Below are positions 8,449-16,430 of a DNA stretch of 33,562 nt, one piece after another. Origin of the DNA: Clostridium_AD sp937920395 (GTDB taxonomy: Bacteria; Bacillota; Clostridia; Clostridiales; Clostridiaceae); assembly GCA_052274345.1 (NCBI GenBank), contig DAVZGP010000042.1:1-33562 (forward strand). Reading direction: 5' to 3'. The number at the start of each line of letters is the position of its first letter. Position 1 is the first letter of the stretch. The position numbers and the translations under genes were made by a program. A model generated the notes under the pieces. The model was not told where the DNA came from. It saw nothing but the letters and a program-made list of their open reading frames with translations, and searched no databases.

Positions 8449-9276
8449 ATGATAAATAAAACTATAGATTTATGGGGCAATTTTCCATATGAAAATAAAG
8501 GAAATGATGATTTTAGACCAACTTTAGATACATATTTACTTAAAGGAGATAAATTAAGGGGAGCTGTTGTCATATGCCCAGGGGGTGCATATGCGTATAT
8601 CTCATTAAGAGAAGCTGAACCAATAGCTATTAAATTTAATTCTGCAGGTTTCCATGCATTTGTATTATATTATAGCGTTGCTCCAAACAAATATCCACAG
8701 CAATTATTGGATGTATCAAGGACAATGTGTATACTTCGTGAAAATTCTAAGGAATGGAAAATTGACGTTGATAAAATTGCGGTGTGTGGTTTTTCAGCAG
8801 GTGGTCATGTAGCTGCAAGTCTTGGAGTTTATTGGGATGAGACTTGTTTAAAAGGGATACCTGGAATTGATGTAGGCAAAAACAATCCAAATGCTCAAAT
8901 TCTATGTTATCCTGTTATAACAGCAGGAATATTTACTCATTCAGAGTCACTTCGTAATTTGATAGGAGATAATGCAAGTAATCTATTAAAGGAGAAGATG
9001 TCATTAGAAAATAATGTTTCAGAGAAAACACCACCTACATTTTTATGGCATACATTTGAAGATGGATCAGTACCAGTTGAAAATACATTGTTATTTGCTA
9101 GGGCGTTAAGAAACAAAAAAATACCTTTTGAGTTACACATATACCCAGAAGGACCTCATGGGTTATCACTTGCTAATGAAGAAACAGAGGAAGAAGGCAG
9201 GGGGGTGTATCCAAATGTTGCTACTTGGATGGATTTATGTATTACGTGGTTAACTAATTTATTCTCAAAGAAATAG
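8449..9276 (+). CDS. Alpha/beta hydrolase, esterase/acetylxylan-esterase-like
   Basis: Cytoplasmic serine hydrolase of 275 residues with no signal peptide. The oxyanion-hole motif CPGGAY is at about 43-48. The nucleophile is Ser116 in GFSAGGH, with probable acid Asp205 in TFEDGSVP and His237 in GPHGLS. The arrangement is that of the BD-FAE / prolyl-oligopeptidase-like esterases that often remove acetyl groups from sugars or xylan. The ATG at 8449 sits 8 nt after AGGGAG (8435-8440); the ATG at 8443 is too close. It appears to be a single gene. The natural substrate is not evident, and no sugar-utilisation genes lie beside it. Confidence 0.82.
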   Translation: MINKTIDLWGNFPYENKGNDDFRPTLDTYLLKGDKLRGAVVICPGGAYAYISLREAEPIAIKFNSAGFHAFVLYYSVAPNKYPQQLLDVSRTMCILRENSKEWKIDVDKIAVCGFSAGGHVAASLGVYWDETCLKGIPGIDVGKNNPNAQILCYPVITAGIFTHSESLRNLIGDNASNLLKEKMSLENNVSEKTPPTFLWHTFEDGSVPVENTLLFARALRNKKIPFELHIYPEGPHGLSLANEETEEEGRGVYPNVATWMDLCITWLTNLFSKK

Positions 9277-9549
9277 AAGAAAAATAAAATTTATAAGAAC
9301 ATATATTTTGCCTGAAACACCTATATTTAAAGCATTATCAAAAATTAGTCATAGATTGTTCATAATATTGACACTTAAATGCAATAATTATTTGTTACTA
9401 TTGTTAATAGATACAGAGGAACTACATATAATGAGTCCTCAAAAATATGTAAACAAAAATATCAAAACAATACTAAAGATTAAAGATATCAGGTAAGTAT
9501 TAATGAAATAATTATATAGCCTTTAAGGGCGGAATGGAGACGAATTATT

Positions 9550-9984
9550 ATGGAAATCAATGTTAAAACGGTATCAAAAAAATCAGCTATCTCAATAACT
9601 TTATTTGTATCTGCTATAGTTGTAGCAATCTTAGGTGTTGCACTATTTGCGGATAATATCTACTTGTATAGAACTAGTTTTAGTCAAGCTGTAGCTCAAG
9701 GTTATGCAGCTGGTACTGTAAGAAAGGCATTAGTCACATCACAATTACTACCAGGCATATTCCAACCTATTGCTATGTACGGTGGTCTTGCATTGCTTCT
9801 ATTAGGATTAAGTAAAATCAGTGATAAAGTTTCAAGATGTTTAACAGTTTTAACTAACACTGAAAATTGCAATGATGCTACTAAAGAAAACTGCGTAGAT
9901 CAAGTAGATCAAAACGTTATTAAGGTAGAAAAGGTCGAAACAATTAGTTCACCAGAAATTCCGGACGAAACTCAGAAAATATAG
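9550..9984 (+). CDS. Small two-helix membrane protein of unknown function
   Basis: A 144-residue protein I do not recognise. Two hydrophobic segments are visible, about 15-35 (ending VALFADN) and 75-90 (YGGLALLLLGL), separated by a loop of about 40 residues with Tyr, Arg and Ser. The C-terminal tail (about 90-144) is polar and acidic, with three Cys residues and many Asn/Asp/Glu, likely cytoplasmic or disordered. The ribosome site is modest (GGAG at about 9535). It is a monocistronic gene followed by a strong terminator. The 273 bp upstream hold only a doubtful 62-codon frame. Confidence 0.6.
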   Translation: MEINVKTVSKKSAISITLFVSAIVVAILGVALFADNIYLYRTSFSQAVAQGYAAGTVRKALVTSQLLPGIFQPIAMYGGLALLLLGLSKISDKVSRCLTVLTNTENCNDATKENCVDQVDQNVIKVEKVETISSPEIPDETQKI

Positions 9985-9996
9985 ATAAACATAAAG

Positions 9997-10040
9997 AAGG
10001 ACTTGTCTTAGTAGTTAGCTAGGGCAAGTCCTTTATATTT
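9997..10040. terminator. Bidirectional rho-independent terminator
   Basis: AAGGACTTG (9997-10005) pairs with CAAGTCCTT (10025-10033). The stem can continue inward with G-U pairs to about 15 bp. A T-rich run follows. It serves the small membrane protein gene and the converging DUF3048 lipoprotein gene. Confidence 0.85.
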
Positions 10041-10065
10041 TTTTGTTAATTAAAAAATCCATAAA

Positions 10066-11073
10066 TTACTTGATATTTACAACTGCATTTTTATCTACGA
10101 TGTTCCACCAAGTTTTGCCTGGATTTAAGGGTAAATTATTACCTTTATTATCAGTTAGTATTGTTTGTGAATTCACAGTCTTTTTCTTCCAAAGCATTTT
10201 AACATATTTGCCATTGCTTATGACATAACCATTTCCATTGCCAACAAGTTTAATGTCTAAATGACTTCCATCTGATTGAATTTTAATGGTGGTTATTTGG
10301 ACAACTACATTTTTAACATTTAAGGGAAGATTATCTTCTTTATTAGTTGAAGTTTTTCCATCCATGCTTTTTAGGTAAAATCCATCTTTATAGATGTATC
10401 TAGTGTCATAATATTTATTCAATTTTAAAAACACATCGGATGCTTTAGTTAGTCCAGTATTATCCCAATAGAGTTTATTGAAATTTAATTTTGCAGTGGG
10501 TGAGTATGCAAATTTTTTGCTTTTGATAAGCTCTCTTAATTTATCTGTAGAGGTATAAAGGTTATGAGGAGCTTTTCTTATTGAATCCCTCCAATAAGTA
10601 GAAGAATTATTCATTTCATTCATACTCATTAATTTTTCTCTATTTATTTTAAGAAGAGCTTCTTCACTTCCGCCACAATGTGCAAAAGGCAAATTATATT
10701 CCTTTGAAATATCTAAAAAATAAGCCCTGGCGCTTCTAATTGGACCAATTTTTTTTGGGCTTTCCTTTTGAAATAATGCAATAAACCTAGGGATCCCGCC
10801 CTCAGCCATTGTTTCATAAACTATATCCGCATCATTTAATCCAGACTGAGGTCTTGCGTCTACAGAATTCTCGACTATTGCAAGTACAGCGATATTATCA
10901 AACACTTTCTTTGTTACCAACTCACCAGTATAGGGCGAAATATATTTTTGCGATGTTTTCACAGGTGGTTTTGTTTTGGTTTGTGGTGCTGGAACACTTT
11001 TTTTACCACACCCCTGGGATAAAAAACTTACTGAAATAATTATACATAACATTAGTTTAAATTTATTTTTCAA
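10066..11073 (-). CDS. DUF3048 (YerB-like) lipoprotein
   Basis: Predicted membrane-anchored, extracytoplasmic protein of about 335 residues. A hydrophobic signal segment ends in SFLSQGC, a slightly atypical lipobox whose Cys would be lipidated. A Pro/Lys/Thr-rich linker follows. The DUF3048 domain then starts near DNIAVLAIVEN and holds the conserved ARPQSGLNDADIVYE and GPIRSARAYFLDI motifs. The C-terminal part contains the second YerB domain. The family's biochemical role is unknown. AAAGGAG at 11084-11090 touches an ATG at 11082 but fits a TTG at 11073 (MKNKFKLML), which is preferred; the ATG would add three residues. It is a single gene sharing the terminator at 9997-10040. Confidence 0.85.
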   Translation of the reverse strand: MKNKFKLMLCIIISVSFLSQGCGKKSVPAPQTKTKPPVKTSQKYISPYTGELVTKKVFDNIAVLAIVENSVDARPQSGLNDADIVYETMAEGGIPRFIALFQKESPKKIGPIRSARAYFLDISKEYNLPFAHCGGSEEALLKINREKLMSMNEMNNSSTYWRDSIRKAPHNLYTSTDKLRELIKSKKFAYSPTAKLNFNKLYWDNTGLTKASDVFLKLNKYYDTRYIYKDGFYLKSMDGKTSTNKEDNLPLNVKNVVVQITTIKIQSDGSHLDIKLVGNGNGYVISNGKYVKMLWKKKTVNSQTILTDNKGNNLPLNPGKTWWNIVDKNAVVNIK

Positions 11074-11194
11074 ACTAAACATCTCCTTTAGTTTTAAGTA
11101 TCAAAATATCTGGTCATAATAAATCTTTCTACAAGTCATAGATAATCACCTTTATATTTAATACTTTTAGTAAAATATAAAATACTTTGATTGA

Positions 11195-11236
11195 AATATC
11201 TATTATAATATAAAAACTTATACTATAATAGATATT
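11195..11236. repeat. 13-bp perfect inverted repeat in a divergent intergenic region
   Basis: AATATCTATTATA (11195-11207) and TATAATAGATATT (11224-11236) are exact inverse copies 16 bp apart, between the divergent DUF3048 and GlpA-like genes. Each arm carries a TATAAT-like hexamer (one per strand), so the repeat may overlap both start regions. It could be a regulator site or chance AT-rich symmetry. Confidence 0.4.
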
Positions 11237-11294
11237 AATAAAGATTAAGTATTAAAGAATATAAATATCAATAATATGTTGAGGGGTGATTTTT

Positions 11295-12740
11295 ATGTAT
11301 GATGTAATTATTATAGGGGCAGGAGTGGTTGGAGCAGCTATTTCAAGAGAACTTTCAAGGTATGATTTAAAGATATGTATTTTAGAAAAGGAAGATGACG
11401 TTTCAAACAAAGCGTCCAAAGCAAATAGTGGGATAGTTCATGGTGGATATGCAGCAAAGTACGGAACATTAAAAGGACAATTATGTGGAAAAGGGAATAA
11501 AATGTATAAGAAACTTGAGGAAGAGTTAAATTTTGGATACAGGAAAACGGGAGCCTTGGTGATCGGATTTGATGCTAGTGATGATAAAAAAATTAAGGAA
11601 CTTTATGAAAATGGTCTAAAACTTGGATGTGATGATTTAGAAATTATAAGAGGTGATACGTTAAGAGAAATAGAGCCAAATTTAAATAGTGAAGCAAATG
11701 TAGCACTTTATGCTAAAAGTGTTGGGGTTGCCTCGCCTTATGAATTTACAATCGCTTTAGTTGAAAATGCCATAACGAATGGTGTAGAACTTAAACTTGA
11801 AAATGAAGTAACATCTATAGATAAACTAGAGGATAAATTTATTGTTCATACTAATAAGCAAGATATTGAAGCAAGATATGTTATAAATGCTGCTGGGCTC
11901 CATAGTGATATGATATCTAATATGGTAGGAATAGATGATTTTAAAATAGTACCCAAGAGAGGACAGTATATTCTAATGGGAAAAGAGCAAGGTCATCTTG
12001 TAAATACAGTTATTTTCCAGGTTCCAACAGACAAAGGAAAAGGGATATTAGTAACTACAACTTATCATGGTAATTTTATGATAGGACCTAATGCAGAAGA
12101 AGTAAATAATGCGGATGATGTATCGACTACAACGGAGACGATAAAAGAGGTTATAAAAACTGCAAGATTGTCCATACCTGATTTTAAGGTGAGAGGGGCA
12201 TTAACTACTTTTTCAGGTATAAGGGCTACTAGTAGTACGGGAGATTTTATAATTGAGGAAAGTAAAGTTAAAAACTTCATAAATGTTGCTGGAATAGATT
12301 CTCCAGGTCTTACATCATCTCCTGCAATAGCTGAGATGGTGGTAAATATAATTAAGAGGCTTGACCCTAATTTATCATTAAAGAACAATTTTAATCCTTA
12401 TAGAAAAGGGATAGTAATAAATAAAGATAAAAATTTTGATGGGAAAGTTGATGATAAAGATCCAGATAAAAATATAATATGCAGATGTGAGAACGTTACA
12501 GAGTCAGAAATTGTTGATGCTATCCATAGAAACATTCCAATTAATTCTACAGATGCCATCAAAAGACGTACAAGAGCAGGAATGGGAACTTGTCAAGGAA
12601 ATTTCTGTCAAAAAAGAGTTAAGGCTATTATTGCAAGAGAACTAAATATTTCTGAGGATAAGGTGACGATGCGAGGAAACAGTGTTTCTAAACCACCAGT
12701 TAAGGCTGAAATAAATTTAATTAGGAAATCTGAGTATTAA
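11295..12740 (+). CDS. GlpA-like FAD-dependent oxidoreductase with BFD-like [2Fe-2S] domain
   Basis: A 481-residue flavoprotein of the DAO/glycerol-3-phosphate dehydrogenase family. The FAD Rossmann motif IIIGAGVVGAA is at about residues 5-15, and NSGIVHGGYAAKYGTLKG resembles GlpA/LhgO-type enzymes. The C-terminal BFD-like domain has four Cys that should bind [2Fe-2S]: C396 and C398 (CRC), C433 and C438 (GTCQGNFC). Anaerobic clostridia often pair this protein with an NAD(P)/FAD oxidoreductase and a DUF1667 protein for glycerol-3-phosphate oxidation. Those partners are absent here, so the substrate stays open (glycerol-3-phosphate or a 2-hydroxyacid). The ATG at 11295 lies 5 nt after GAGGGGTGA; the GTG at 11286 is inside that site. 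The next gene is 33 bp downstream. Confidence 0.82.
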   Translation: MYDVIIIGAGVVGAAISRELSRYDLKICILEKEDDVSNKASKANSGIVHGGYAAKYGTLKGQLCGKGNKMYKKLEEELNFGYRKTGALVIGFDASDDKKIKELYENGLKLGCDDLEIIRGDTLREIEPNLNSEANVALYAKSVGVASPYEFTIALVENAITNGVELKLENEVTSIDKLEDKFIVHTNKQDIEARYVINAAGLHSDMISNMVGIDDFKIVPKRGQYILMGKEQGHLVNTVIFQVPTDKGKGILVTTTYHGNFMIGPNAEEVNNADDVSTTTETIKEVIKTARLSIPDFKVRGALTTFSGIRATSSTGDFIIEESKVKNFINVAGIDSPGLTSSPAIAEMVVNIIKRLDPNLSLKNNFNPYRKGIVINKDKNFDGKVDDKDPDKNIICRCENVTESEIVDAIHRNIPINSTDAIKRRTRAGMGTCQGNFCQKRVKAIIARELNISEDKVTMRGNSVSKPPVKAEINLIRKSEY

Positions 12741-12773
12741 GCTACATTAATAAGAAGGGGATGAATAACTTAT

Positions 12774-13319
12774 ATGGATAGATTAGTAAAGATTAACGCT
12801 AAAGAGGATATATTTGATAAATATAAAAACACACCTATTAGTGATTTGTTAGAATATCATGATTTGCTCAAACCTTATGAGGAAGTAAATAGTCCCCAGA
12901 TGTTAATTGGAATGTGCATGGATAATAGAAAATATCTTCATATACCAAACAATTTTGCATTTATAATTCGTTCCGGTGGAGGAACATTACGTTTTAGTGA
13001 ATTTAAGGTTTCATATACAATAGCTATTGGAGGAATTAAAACAATTGCACTTATTGCCCATAATCATTGTGGAATGGTCAATTTAATGTCTAAAAGAGAA
13101 CAGTTTATTCAAGGGCTTGTCGATATAGTTGGATGGGAAAAACAAAGAGCAGAAGATCATTTTATGAACTTTGCTCCAATGTTTGAGATAGGAAATGAAA
13201 TAGAATTTGTGCTTGAAGAGGCTAAAAGGCTCCGTACAAAGTATCCTAATATTCTCATAGCCCCACTTTATTATAATGTAGATAATAATTTAATATATTT
13301 ATTAAAAGAAGATTTATAA
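12774..13319 (+). CDS. Beta-carbonic-anhydrase-like protein
   Basis: A 181-residue protein with the zinc-site signature of beta-class carbonic anhydrases: Cys48-x-Asp50-x-Arg52 (CMDNR, usually CxDSR) and His96-x-x-Cys99 (HNHC), followed by GMVNL. The Gly-rich stretch IIRSGGGTLRFS and the IAIGGIKTIALIAH strand also fit. It may interconvert CO2 and bicarbonate, but this short clostridial branch is little characterised. The ribosome site is odd: AAGGGG (12755-12760) touches an ATG at 12761 that opens a six-codon frame ending TAG over the real start, and the gap to the ATG at 12774 is 13 nt. It may be co-transcribed with the GlpA-like gene 33 bp upstream. Confidence 0.75.
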   Translation: MDRLVKINAKEDIFDKYKNTPISDLLEYHDLLKPYEEVNSPQMLIGMCMDNRKYLHIPNNFAFIIRSGGGTLRFSEFKVSYTIAIGGIKTIALIAHNHCGMVNLMSKREQFIQGLVDIVGWEKQRAEDHFMNFAPMFEIGNEIEFVLEEAKRLRTKYPNILIAPLYYNVDNNLIYLLKEDL

Positions 13320-13340
13320 ATTGATTTTTATAAGTAGTTT

Positions 13341-13991
13341 CTACAATTGGTTTAAGCTAGTTTTGTTTAAGACTAGCTTAGATAAACGCCTTATAGGTAA
13401 AATTGCAATAATTACACAAGTTATTATAGTTTCAAGACCCATGTATGAGCCGTTATACAAAAATGAGTATAAATAAACGGATGTCCCCTTTGGAGCATAG
13501 CTACCGAAAAATACTACACCAGATATAAAATGACATGCAAATCTTGTTAGCATTGCACAGATTACACCAGTAAGTATCCCTGTAATTTTAAAGGATCTAA
13601 AGTATCCAACTATTCCAATGGCCATAAAAGGAAGAGGATAATCAAACAATACTTGGACTGGGTGGACTGCAAAAGGGGTCATTATAAAATTTATTATTCC
13701 AAATAAAAAGCCAGTTAAAAAACCAACTTCTGGGCCATAAAACAAGGCTATTAGGACTATTGGAACCATACTTCCAGCAGTTACGCTACCACCTTGAGGT
13801 AATTTGATAATTGTAATAAATTGTAATGAAGTAGATAATGCAAGAGATATACCAACTAACGTTATCATTTGAGTAGTAAATTTAATTTTCCTAACTTTTA
13901 TAACAGCATAAATCAATATTAGTACCCCGAGTAGTGCAAAAAGAGCAATAGGGCTTTTGGTAATTTCGGTAATTCTTTCATTAAAAGACAT
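13341..13991 (-). CDS. thiT: ThiT, substrate-binding (S) component of an ECF thiamine transporter
   Basis: Membrane protein of 216 residues that captures thiamine and works with the shared ECF energising module (EcfA/A'/T), encoded elsewhere. About six hydrophobic helices are visible. ThiT-typical segments include PQGGSVTAGSMVPI and HPVQVLFDYPLPF, regions that hold thiamine-contacting residues in known ThiT proteins. An N-terminal extension of about 30 residues with an extra hydrophobic stretch makes it slightly longer than usual. The ATG at 13991 follows GGAGG by 8 nt; the GTG at 14006 lies in the ribosome site. The TPP riboswitch and terminator directly upstream independently support thiamine uptake. 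Confidence 0.92.
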   Translation of the reverse strand: MSFNERITEITKSPIALFALLGVLILIYAVIKVRKIKFTTQMITLVGISLALSTSLQFITIIKLPQGGSVTAGSMVPIVLIALFYGPEVGFLTGFLFGIINFIMTPFAVHPVQVLFDYPLPFMAIGIVGYFRSFKITGILTGVICAMLTRFACHFISGVVFFGSYAPKGTSVYLYSFLYNGSYMGLETIITCVIIAILPIRRLSKLVLNKTSLNQL

Positions 13992-14038
13992 TTGTATAAC
14001 CTCCACGTATTGTGCTACAGAAGTATTATGGTGAAACC

Positions 14039-14071
14039 AAAAAAAACTATGTTCACAAAAGGAACATAGTT
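14039..14071 (-). terminator. Riboswitch-controlled terminator upstream of thiT
   Basis: On the minus strand AACTATGTTC (14071-14062) pairs with GAACATAGTT (14054-14045), followed by a run of T (14046-14039). It sits between the TPP aptamer and the thiT start, the usual expression platform for shut-off by TPP. Confidence 0.85.
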
Positions 14072-14091
14072 AATGTATTTATACATCATTA

Positions 14092-14178
14092 CCGCTTTCC
14101 TCCGCTGGTATTAGCCAGATCAGGTATAAGGGTCAATGAATTAAAAATTCATATCTCAGCCATAAGGCACCCCTAGCA
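14092..14178 (-). promoter_or_regulatory. TPP riboswitch (THI-box)
   Basis: The minus strand carries the conserved TPP aptamer: AGGGGTGCC near 14175, GGCTGAGA near 14160, then ACCCTTATACCTGATCTGG and GCGGAGGAAAGCGG down to 14092. All core motifs are intact. With the terminator downstream, high TPP should stop transcription of thiT. Confidence 0.95.
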
Positions 14179-14197
14179 CATATATTATTATTGTTTA

Positions 14198-14226
14198 ATT
14201 GTATAACAGTATATTAAAATTTACAA
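14198..14226 (-). promoter_or_regulatory. Probable promoter of the riboswitch-thiT transcript
   Basis: On the minus strand TTGTAA (14226-14221) is followed after 17 bp by TACAAT (14203-14198). It ends about 20 bp before the aptamer. Confidence 0.55.
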
Positions 14227-14353
14227 GTAATTCTAAGTATTTAATATAAACGCTTCTTATATTATTAAACAAAATGAAAGTTTGCAATTAATTACTTAGA
14301 GTGTTAATGTATAAGTATTCTAGGGCAATTAAAAAACTAGGATAATTTTTATT

Positions 14354-14382
14354 TTGTTAAAAATTAAACAATAAATTATATT
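14354..14382 (+). promoter_or_regulatory. Hydrogenase-maturation promoter with Rex-type operator
   Basis: TTGTTAAAAATTAAACAA (14354-14371) matches the Rex consensus TTGTTAA-N4-TTAACAA at 13 of 14 defined positions. It overlaps the -35 box TTGTTA (14354-14359), which is spaced 17 bp from TATATT (14377-14382). Rex represses fermentative and hydrogenase genes in clostridia and is released by NADH, so redox control of the downstream hyd genes is likely. Confidence 0.65.
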
Positions 14383-14399
14383 TACAAAGATATCGTTCT

Positions 14400-14470
14400 G
14401 AAGGTATGAGGGTTCGTCCCGAATGAGAAGGCGAGAGAATAGTTGTAATGTGTTTAAAGAGCATACCTTT
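14400..14470 (+). ncRNA. Candidate structured leader RNA (putative aptamer) before the hyd genes
   Basis: AAGGTATG (14401-14408) can pair exactly with CATACCTT (14462-14469), closing a domain of about 53 nt. Inside are a GGG/CCC mini-hairpin (14410-14420) and a purine-rich stretch near GAATGAGAAGGCGAGAGAA. The 3' strand CATACCTT can alternatively pair with AGGTAT in the right arm of the terminator at 14495-14530, so closing the domain would free the terminator. I match it to no known riboswitch class. This is inference from pairing only. Confidence 0.45.
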
Positions 14471-14494
14471 AGTGGTGTTTCTTTAAATTAAAAA

Positions 14495-14530
14495 AACTAT
14501 CCCTATGCCTTTAGAGGTATAGGGATAGTT
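14495..14530 (+). terminator. Terminator-like hairpin in the hyd leader
   Basis: AACTATCCCTAT (14495-14506) pairs exactly with ATAGGGATAGTT (14519-14530). Three more inner pairs enclose the loop TTTAGA. A broken T tract follows (TAATTTATT), and the AAGGAG ribosome site starts about 10 nt later. It lies in the leader rather than after a gene, which suggests attenuation or blocked ribosome access. Confidence 0.65.
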
Positions 14531-14554
14531 TAATTTATTAAGGAGATTTATTTA

Positions 14555-14815
14555 ATGGAAACAAGAATTGCTTTAATTGGAATTATAGTTGAAAACACAG
14601 AGGCAGCTCCAAAACTTAATTCTATACTTCATGAATATGGTGAGTATATTGTAGGGAGAATGGGGGTTCCATATCATAAACGTAATATTTCAGTAATAAG
14701 TGTGGTTGTTGATGCACCAAATGATGTTATCAGTGCCATGTCAGGTAAGCTTGGAATGATTCCAGGCGTAAATACAAAAACGATTTATTCCAAAGTTCCA
14801 CCACAAGTAGAGTAA
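14555..14815 (+). CDS. TM1266-type iron-only hydrogenase system regulator
   Basis: An 86-residue protein of the TM1266 family (NikR C-terminal/ACT-like fold), annotated as a putative regulator of the [FeFe]-hydrogenase system because it is found beside hydE/F/G genes. The family pattern is clear: an N-terminal strand METRIALIGIIVEN, the central HEYGEYIVGRMGVPYHKRNI segment, and SGKLGMIPGVNTKTIYSK near the end. It has no DNA-binding domain, so its regulatory role is unproven. AAGGAG at 14540-14545 precedes the ATG. It is 32 bp before hydG and probably co-transcribed from the Rex-linked promoter at 14354. Confidence 0.88.
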   Translation: METRIALIGIIVENTEAAPKLNSILHEYGEYIVGRMGVPYHKRNISVISVVVDAPNDVISAMSGKLGMIPGVNTKTIYSKVPPQVE

Positions 14816-14847
14816 AAAAAATTATTTTATGAAAAGGAGATTTTGTT

Positions 14848-16266
14848 ATGTATAATTCTAAATCTAAAAATGCAACAGAATTTATAAATGACGAAGAAAT
14901 TCTATCAACTGTTGCCTATGCGAAGGAAAACAAAAGAAATCGTGAATTAATTGATAGTCTTATAGAACGTGCGAAGGATTGCAAAGGATTAACACATAGG
15001 GAAGCTGCAGTATTACTCGAATGTGATTTGGAAGATGAGAATGAAAAAATGTATAAAATTTCAAAAGAAATTAAGCAAAAGTTTTATGGCAATCGTATTG
15101 TTATTTTTGCTCCTTTATATCTTTCAAACTATTGTGTAAATGGATGTGTATATTGTCCTTATCATTCTAAAAATAAGACAATACATCGTAAAAGGTTAAC
15201 TCAAGAAGAAATAGTTAAAGAGGTTATTGCACTTCAAGATATGGGACATAAGAGATTGGCACTCGAATCAGGAGAAGATCCTATTAATAACCCAATTGAA
15301 TATATTTTAGAGAGTATTAAAACAATTTATAGTATTAAGCATAAAAATGGTGATATTAGGCGTGTAAATGTAAATATTGCGGCGACTACTGTAGAGGAAT
15401 ATAAGATGTTAAAAGAAGCTGGCATTGGTACCTACATACTTTTCCAGGAAACTTATAACAAAAAAAGTTATGAAGAACTTCATCCAACAGGACCAAAGCA
15501 CAACTACGCATATCATACAGAGGCCATGGATCGTGCAATGGAAGGTGGTATTGATGATGTTGGAATCGGAGTGTTATTTGGTTTAAATATGTATCGTTAT
15601 GACTTTGTAGGACTCCTCATGCACGCAGAGCATTTAGAGGCAGCAAAAGGCGTAGGTCCACATACTATCAGTGTTCCACGTATTTGTCCTGCTGATGATA
15701 TTGATCCTAATACATTCTCAAATTCAATATCGGATGAAATGTTTGAAAAAATTGTTGCTGTTATTCGTATTGCAGTTCCTTATACTGGCATGATTGTTTC
15801 CACTCGTGAGTCCCAAAAGACCCGTGAGCGTGTTCTAGAACTTGGAATATCTCAGGTAAGTGGAGGTTCATGTACAAGCGTTGGTGGATATTCTGAGCCA
15901 GAATCTGAGGAAGATAATTCAAAACAATTTGAAGTAACTGATACAAGAAAGTTAGATGAGATTGTAAACTGGTTATTAGGACTTGGTTATATTCCAAGCT
16001 TTTGCACAGCCTGTTATCGAGAAGGACGAACAGGGGATCGTTTTATGAAACTTGTAAAGGCAGGTCAGATTGGAAACTGTTGTCAACCTAATGCATTAAT
16101 GACACTTAAAGAATATTTAGAGGATTATGCATCTGATGATACCAGGATAAAAGGTGAAGCGGTAATTAAAAAGGAAATTCCTAATATAAAAAATAAAAAG
16201 GTTCGAGAAATTGCAAAGGAGCATTTAGAAGAGCTTAAGGAAGGGAAACGAGATTTCCGTTTCTAA
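14848..16266 (+). CDS. hydG: [FeFe]-hydrogenase H-cluster maturase HydG
   Basis: Radical-SAM tyrosine lyase that splits tyrosine into p-cresol and dehydroglycine and makes the CO and cyanide ligands of the H-cluster iron. The radical-SAM cluster motif CxxxCxxC is at C96, C100 and C103 (YCVNGCVYCPYH). The C-terminal auxiliary-cluster motif CxxC-x22-C is at C386, C389 and C412 (FCTACYREGRTGDRF ... GNCCQPN). At 472 residues it is full length. AAAAGGAG stands before the ATG. Only the TM1266 gene accompanies it; hydE, hydF and the hydrogenase itself lie outside this window. A strong terminator follows at once. Confidence 0.95.
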   Translation: MYNSKSKNATEFINDEEILSTVAYAKENKRNRELIDSLIERAKDCKGLTHREAAVLLECDLEDENEKMYKISKEIKQKFYGNRIVIFAPLYLSNYCVNGCVYCPYHSKNKTIHRKRLTQEEIVKEVIALQDMGHKRLALESGEDPINNPIEYILESIKTIYSIKHKNGDIRRVNVNIAATTVEEYKMLKEAGIGTYILFQETYNKKSYEELHPTGPKHNYAYHTEAMDRAMEGGIDDVGIGVLFGLNMYRYDFVGLLMHAEHLEAAKGVGPHTISVPRICPADDIDPNTFSNSISDEMFEKIVAVIRIAVPYTGMIVSTRESQKTRERVLELGISQVSGGSCTSVGGYSEPESEEDNSKQFEVTDTRKLDEIVNWLLGLGYIPSFCTACYREGRTGDRFMKLVKAGQIGNCCQPNALMTLKEYLEDYASDDTRIKGEAVIKKEIPNIKNKKVREIAKEHLEELKEGKRDFRF

Positions 16267-16271
16267 ATTGG

Positions 16272-16305
16272 AAAGAGGTAGAGCAGAATTTGCTCTGCCT
16301 CTTTT
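16272..16305 (+). terminator. Rho-independent terminator after hydG
   Basis: AAAGAGGTAGAGCA (16272-16285) pairs with TGCTCTGCCTCTTT (16291-16304), 14 pairs with one G-U, around the loop GAATT. It begins 5 bp after the hydG stop. Confidence 0.9.
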
Positions 16306-16430
16306 ACGCTTTTGTGTATACTATATCTACTGACTAAAGAGAAGGAGAAATATTAGTTCTACATATGGAAATTTTTAATACAATATAAAGTGTTATCAGT
16401 ATATTATAGTAAAATAATTTAATTATTTAC

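Noticed and set aside
9308..9496. 62-codon + strand frame between the esterase and the small membrane protein genes
   Set aside because: No ribosome site or proper start, composition like translated AT-rich spacer, no recognisable family.
13353..13380. Inverted repeat TAAGCTAG/CTAGCTTA near the convergent carbonic-anhydrase and thiT ends
   Set aside because: It lies within the last codons of thiT and has no clear T run; it may contribute to termination but cannot be supported as a separate terminator.
14400..14530. T-box leader before the hyd genes
   Set aside because: No AGGGTGGNACCGCG-like antiterminator sequence and no stem I motifs; the leader is too short.
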